Below are positions 59,079 through 64,000 of a DNA stretch of 64,000 nucleotides, in pieces; positions within the stretch are counted from its first letter, which is position 1; each line of letters begins with the position of its first letter. The notes beneath the pieces were generated by a model that saw only the letters and a program-made list of their open reading frames with translations, was not told the origin of the DNA and made no database searches. The translations under genes were made by a program, and so were the position numbers. Source of the DNA: Microbotryomycetes sp. JL201 (lineage: Eukaryota; Basidiomycota; Microbotryomycetes); assembly GCA_033819885.1 (NCBI GenBank), contig JAQYUZ010000010.1:372001-436000 (forward strand). The letters run 5' to 3'.

Positions 59079-60448
59079 TCAGGACGCGTTTCCCATTTTG
59101 ACAACGAGTCGTCCAAAAGAGTGATTGCCGCTGCGCATGCGATCCAGGGCGCCCTAATGATTGCTTCAAGTGAGTGATTCTTCTGAGCAAAAAGATTGGC
59201 GTTGACTTACATTGACAGCTTCTAGGCCCCCTCCTACGATCTCGATTGGCGGGAGCACAAGCTCTTTGCTCGCAATCAGATCTTCCAACAGGCGCATGAG
59301 TCCGTTTCCTACTGCAGCGTTCGTGTGAAACGTTTTGATCGGAACGTCGCACAACCTGACATTGCGCGGCGATTGCCCCGGCAACCCGCTCAAACCGACG
59401 AGGAACACCTCGCGCTCGAGGTCCGACAATGTCTGCATCGCAAACTCGGCAGTCTGACGTCCCACACAGTCGACGGCGTATCGGAGCTGCCCTTGTGTGA
59501 TGTCGCGGACCTGCTGCACTGCCAGTTTGGGGTCGCTGCGGTCGACGATGTGCGAGATGCCGAGAGCCCGGAGTCGAGCATCGTGCTTTGACTTGTCGGC
59601 CACGGCAATGACTCGCAAACCAGCAATATGGGCAAGCTGGGCAATCAAAAACCCTGTGACGGTGGATCCTGTGCCATTTCATTAGTCGTGATCAGTACCG
59701 CGATCGTTTTTTACCAAGCTCACCGCCCCAGATCAACAGGTACTCTCCAAGGTGAACCTGAGGCGTCGAAATGGGCGAGTCTGTACCCGATAGCTTTATC
59801 CATTCTGGGCTTTCGCCTTCGGCGCCAATCGCCCATGTCCTTGGAGCAAACCCTCTGATTGCGATCCCTAGAGCAGAACCGAGCACAAGAGCTGCAGCGA
59901 CTGCGCCGACACCCAGAGCTGCACACTGCTCGACAGACACGTCGTCCGGCACCGTACCGAGACAATGTTCGCTTGCGACTGCGTACTGCTGAAAAGCCGA
60001 CGTGCGATAATCTCGATAAGCCGTGGACGGACCAAACACTCGATCACCGGGTTGCCATCGTTGAACGCGCGAACCGACCTTGACAATCGTGCCAGCATAG
60101 TCTCTGCCGCAGAGTGCTGGCAGGGTCGGAAGCCCAAATCCAAAGTCTGCGCTCTTCCAGTCACTATACGTCATTGACGCATCTACACCGGTCAAAGCAC
60201 GACTCTGCCTGCTCGTGATCTCTGGTCACTCACACTGGATTCAAGCCGATCGCTTCTATCCGAATCAACACTTCGTCGGGCGAATTGAGCGACGGCAGCG
60301 GGATTTCGGTCAATTCGTACCGCGACTTTGGTGCATGAAGCAGCAGAGCTTCTTGCTTCGGTGGGTTCCTGAACCTGAGTGTGTACGGCATTGCTGGTGA
60401 GCTGGTCGTCGAGTTGACCTTGAATTTCTCAAGCGCGGCACCGGTCAT
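59079..60448 (-). CDS. Zinc-type alcohol dehydrogenase-like (MDR) oxidoreductase
   Basis: This is an NAD(P)H-dependent medium-chain dehydrogenase/reductase of the fungal enoyl-reductase-like group. MPYTLRFRNPPKQEALLLHA opens the GroES-like fold. LIRIEAIGLNPV joins by an intron to DWKSADFGFGLPTLPALCG, then RDYAGTIVKVGSRVQRWQPG and DRVFGPS. The Rossmann part has EYLLIWGGSTVTGFLIAQLA and VIAVADKSKHDARLRALGIS. The last exon, after a GTAAGT intron, is GALDRMRSGNHSFGRLVVKM followed by GNAS. Reading through that intron would end early at a false stop. It lacks the classical structural-zinc cysteine cluster. It is divergent from the SfnC-like gene and may act on a product of the two monooxygenases (inference). 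Confidence 0.88.
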
Positions 60449-60952
60449 GATTCGTTTCTTTTGATGCAGACGAAAGGGTCAATGGGAGGATTTTCGAATT
60501 GCATCATTGAACCGGACATCCACGTCTGGTCCCCTCGAGGCATCCCCCTGAGGCTGCTCCCTATTGGGCTAGCTCCCAGCTCGCGCAAAATGTCGTGCTC
60601 AGCACGTCAGCACCCTCTCTCCCCTGCTGCTGGCCTGAAAGGGCAGGCCCCGTCCCAAATAGCACCCTAACTAAACTTGTAGGCATTGATGCTGACATGA
60701 CATTGGTCAAGTACAGGTCAACAACCGCTCATCATCGCAAATTCTGATTTTTTGTGGGCTCGGGCAAAAACCTCGTTCGAGCTCGTCATTTGCCTGGACG
60801 GACGAAATCGAATGGCGTTTTGGACTAAACAGAAGGATGCGGGGACAAGTCGCCCCGCAAATAAACCTCGTCAGAAGATTGCGAAATCAGGCTCAAGGTG
60901 CAACTGATTTTGACGACCTGCAGTCTTTTTTCTTTCTGCCGACAAGCAGACC
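60449..60952. promoter_or_regulatory. Divergent promoter, MDR reductase / SfnC-like gene
   Basis: About 504 bp between divergent start codons. It contains an ATTGG (reverse CCAAT) at about 60562. Co-regulation of the two genes is inferred from the head-to-head arrangement. Confidence 0.45.
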
Positions 60953-62517
60953 ATGTCGCCTGCCATCGCCCAGCCCGCTCCCCCTCCATCATCATTCCAG
61001 TCGCTGGACTTGACCACTTCGTCCAAGTCTGCAGCGGCAGATGTAGACGGCAAAGTGCAATACCCTTCGTATGCCTCTACGTCCGTACCCCGGACATTCG
61101 ACGAGTTTCTCGCCCGGGCATACGAAGTTGCCGAGTTGCTTGCTTTTGATGTTGCCGAACGTGATCGAGACAACATTGTTCCTTACCGCCAAGTCCAGTT
61201 GTTGAAAGACAGCGGTCTCGTCACGGCTCTCGGTCCGGTGGAACACGGTGGTGGCGGACTTTCATATGCTCAAGGCTTGAAGCTACAACGTGCAGTATCA
61301 ACTGGAGACGGATCGATTGGTCAACTCCTCGCGTACCACTACTTGTGGTCTTACACGGCTTGGGTCGTCGGTACCAAAGAGCAGGCTGCACGTGAAGCAG
61401 AACGGTTCGTACACGTTTGACCAGGTCAATTTGCCTCGAACTGAATCGAAAGCTTTTGACAGGTACACGAGAAACAAGTACTTTATCGGAGGCGCAGTCA
61501 ATCCGCGGTAGGTACACGTTGTCTCGCTGCTTGCCCAGAGCTAACGATCTGCCTCTCAGCGACTCTGACTTGAACGTCACCGAGACTGCTGACGGCCAAA
61601 GTCTCGTCTTCAACGGTCGCAAAGCCTTCTCTACAGGATCAAAGATTTCCGACCTGACGGTGCTCGAAGGCGTTTTCGCTGGTACCGAGACGCACGTGTT
61701 TGCATTGGCAGAGTCGAAGCAACCGGGTATCGTGTACGGTGACGACTGGAAAGACGTACTTGGAATGCGAGGTACCCAGTCCGGCTCGATCACCATCACG
61801 AACGTCGTAGTGCCATGGTCTGGCGCTCTCGGTTTCGATCCTCGAACGAAAACGTTTCAACCTCTCGGTGCCTTTAATACGCTTCTCTTGCCGAGCATTC
61901 AAGTCACATTCAGCAACTTTTATTTGGGAATCGCTCAGGGCGCTTTGGCCAAGGCGGCTCGATATACCGTCAAGAACACACGAGCTTGGCCGTTCGCAGG
62001 CGACGTTAAATCGACCGGTCACGAAGAGTTCTACATCCAAGAGACATACGGCGAGTTGCAAGCCAAGTTGTGGGCTCTCGAGGCTCAACTTGATCGGGTC
62101 GGTCAAGAGATTGGCGACCTCGTTGATAGACCAGACAGGCAAGTTGGCGAGCAAGAGCGTGGTCTCGTTGCCGTCAGGATCGCAGCCACAAAAGTCACGG
62201 CGACAGAGATTGCTCTTGAGGTGACAAACAAGATCTACGAAGTGCTCGGAGCCAGAAGTATCGCATTCAAAGCTGGGTTTGATCATTTCTGGTGAGGTCC
62301 AATGGCGATCTGACCTAGTTTGGCGTTACTGATACAAGGATTTTTCGTAGGCGCAACGTGCGCACACACACTTTGCATGACCCCAAGCCTCACAAGTCTG
62401 CAGAAGTAGGTCGTTTCGTTTTGACCGGCGAGTTGCCCGAGGTAAGCTATGTGAGCTCGAACTACTGATGGTTGTGCTAATTGCGTTGTTATCGACAGCC
62501 AACTTGGTATACCTAGG
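60953..62517 (+). CDS. Acyl-CoA dehydrogenase-fold flavin monooxygenase (SfnC/DszC-like)
   Basis: Members of this branch use reduced flavin to oxygenate sulfur compounds (DszC, SfnC) rather than to dehydrogenate acyl-CoA. Five exons encode DRDNIVPYRQVQLLKDSGLV, LGPVEHGGGGLSYAQGLKLQ, STGDGSIGQLLAYHYLW, RYTRNKYFIGGAVNPRDSDL, FNGRKAFSTGSKISDLTVLE, VLGMRGTQSGSITITNVVVP, SNFYLGIAQGALAKAARYTV, KIYEVLGARSIAFKAGFDHF and WRNVRTHTLHDP. The last exon adds PTWYT. All four introns restore conserved blocks. I chose ATG 60953 (ACCATGTCG). It lies in a cluster with the SfnG-like and reductase genes. A role in oxidising dimethyl sulfide/sulfoxide or sulfonates is inference. Confidence 0.88.
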
Positions 62518-63346
62518 CATTTGTCGTTGTCGTACCGAATGCTAGCAACGATGTAATCTCAGCACCCTTCTGCCCGACCTGCTTTTGAACGTTTTTGAAA
62601 CTGTGGCGGATTCGCCAGAATGGGATCCACGTCTTCGAGCTGGTAATTGGAGCACAGTCAGAGAAGGGAATGAGTGACTAACGAAGCCATCTTGGGACGA
62701 ACCTCAACCTCGGTCAGATTCTGCAATCTCAAACACACCCGAGATCGCCTCGTATTCGGTTTCGAGCAATGTGACTTATTGTGTCATGTCGTACGCAAAC
62801 ATTCTATGCCATCTCAGCACTAGACTCATCTCTATGGCACGGTAAGCGTCACTGTCCTCGCCCAAGTGCCGCTTGACCCTTGCGAGAAGCAATGTGATGA
62901 TGTCGAAGAGCTCGATTCGAGGTCGTGTACAGAGAAAGATGCGCGGGATCTCTTCCATGTCACATGTAGTGGTAGATCAGGATTCTGGCAACATGCTATG
63001 GTCGACTTGAACAGGATGCAAGTCCGCGGCGAGCACTTTGTGCCTCCTCTGTGAGCATGGCGAAGATGGACGGCTGGATCTTCTTGAGCGGCGTACACAA
63101 TGAGTCGATGTACCAAATCGCGATGCCAGCAAGAGAAGGTCACGTGACTTCTGAGGGAGAGGCAACAAAAGACCGTCAAACGAGCGTCATTTTCACGACC
63201 GTGGGGATTCAGGGTGTCATGTATGATGCGTGTAGGCTTGCTTTTGTCGCGAGCGAGCGAGACAAAAGACAAAAGGCCGTTCGATGCTGCGGAATCCAAG
63301 CCGGGCCGTGCGCTATCTGGTTTCCGTTCGTTCAGTCTGGCACGCC
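62518..63346. other. Intergenic region upstream of the farnesyltransferase gene
   Basis: About 830 bp. A 60-codon minus-strand frame at 62776-62958 (MEEIPRIFLCTRP) looks protein-like but has no splice partners or homologue I know. Otherwise nothing recognised. Confidence 0.35.
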
Positions 63347-64000
63347 ATGGCGACTTCAGGTGAGCGAGCAACACGACGATCGAGACGGCGACTGCTGACA
63401 CGCGTGCGCGGTGCAGTGCTGGCAATGAATTGGGTGCCGACGCCAACGGACGGCCTGCAGTCCGATACGCTCACAGCGCAGCTCGACGCAGAGCAAGAGA
63501 TTAGCTCGTTGCTGACGACACACATGACCACGAACGGATCGAGCGCCGTGCTGCACCGCGCCGAGCACGTTGCCTTCTTATCTTCGTTCTTGCGTGACAA
63601 GCTGCACAGCGCGTTCACGGCCTTGGACGCATCCCGCCCGTGGCTGTTGTACTGGTGTATCCACTCACTCGCGCTGCTGGACCGTCAAGTCGATGATTCC
63701 GCGCAAGACCGTGTCATCGCCACCCTCGCGAGCTGCCACAATCCAAAAACCGGAGGCTACGGCGGCGGACCAGGCCAGCTGAGTCATCTCGCTCCATCCT
63801 ACGCAACCGTATCAACGCTGTGCTACATGGGTCAGCGCGGCTGGGACTCTATCGACAGGCGAGCCCAAGGTTCGCGAGCGCTCACGTGACTTGACCTCTG
63901 ACCTCCCGTCAATTGTCTACAGGCCAGGCATGTACAAGTTCCTCATGTCGCTGAAACAGCCTGATGGCTCATTCATCATGCACAAGGGTGGAGAAGTCGA
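63347..64000 (+). CDS. RAM1: Protein farnesyltransferase beta subunit (N-terminal part)
   Basis: This is the catalytic subunit that adds farnesyl groups to CAAX proteins (Ras, a-factor-type pheromones, some G-gamma). The window holds the first part: HVAFLSSFLRDKLHSAFTAL, DASRPWLLYWCIHSLALLDR, GGYGGGPGQLSHLAPSYATV and, after an intron, PGMYKFLMSLKQPDGSF with MHKGGEV at the window edge. The intron 63859-63922 uses a GCGAGC donor and restores DRPGMYKF. I propose a 13-nt first exon (ATG 63347, context GCCATGG) joined to 63415 by GTGAGC...CTGAC...CAG. A start at 63425 is the alternative. The gene continues past the window. Confidence 0.88.

Noticed and set aside
62776-62958. 60-codon minus-strand frame MEEIPRIFL
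   Set aside because: The translation looks protein-like, but no splice partner, homologue or promoter context supports it. Frames of this size are common by chance.

Overview
This window looks like a compact, intron-rich nuclear locus from a basidiomycete fungus. I see 30 protein genes that I can support and one tentative one, at about one gene per 2.1 kb. Introns are mostly 45-80 nt, often carry a CTGAC branch-point-like motif, and interrupt nearly every gene. Non-metabolic genes include a fungal G-protein gamma subunit with a CAAX box, a KRE2/MNT1-type mannosyltransferase, a Zn2Cys6 regulator, a homeodomain regulator and an Asp f 2/Pra1-type zincophore. The density and base composition would suit a small-genome Pucciniomycotina (Mixia-like), but that placement is inference. 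I recognised no transposon, virus-derived element, CRISPR array, rRNA or tRNA gene.

Layout. 1-7.3 kb: end of a purine-cytosine permease, prohibitin 1, an NKAP-domain splicing protein, the decapping enhancer Edc3 and the G-gamma subunit. 7.8-13.8 kb: a Zn2Cys6 regulator and an Atf/CREB-type bZIP in tandem. 14.1-25.7 kb: MFAP1 spliceosomal protein with an added zinc knuckle, NatC auxiliary subunit Naa38, GT15 mannosyltransferase, AIF/FSP1-like oxidoreductase, homeodomain protein and a DUF7704 membrane protein. 26-42.2 kb: Gid1/RanBP9, membrane-anchored aldose epimerase, CAND1, Pra1-like zinc-binding secreted protein, allantoate-type MFS transporter, Ost5 and a coiled-coil protein. 42.6-54.8 kb: Argonaute, a Fringe-like glycosyltransferase, two divergent ribosomal protein genes (uS14 and eS8) and a DUF1365 protein. 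55-64 kb: an aberrant Rab with a long insert, a probable sulfone/sulfonate sulfur-scavenging trio (SfnG-like, MDR reductase, SfnC/DszC-like) and the start of the farnesyltransferase beta subunit.

Most genes are housekeeping and not functionally linked. The only group that reads as a metabolic cluster is 56.7-62.5 kb: an SfnG-like FMN monooxygenase, an MDR reductase and an acyl-CoA-dehydrogenase-fold monooxygenase, which together suggest sulfur recovery from dimethyl sulfone or sulfonates. Two other patterns stand out. Eight introns are best explained as GC-AG introns, and the Argonaute gene carries an in-frame TAA inside a conserved block that a frame-preserving 45-nt alternative intron would remove.
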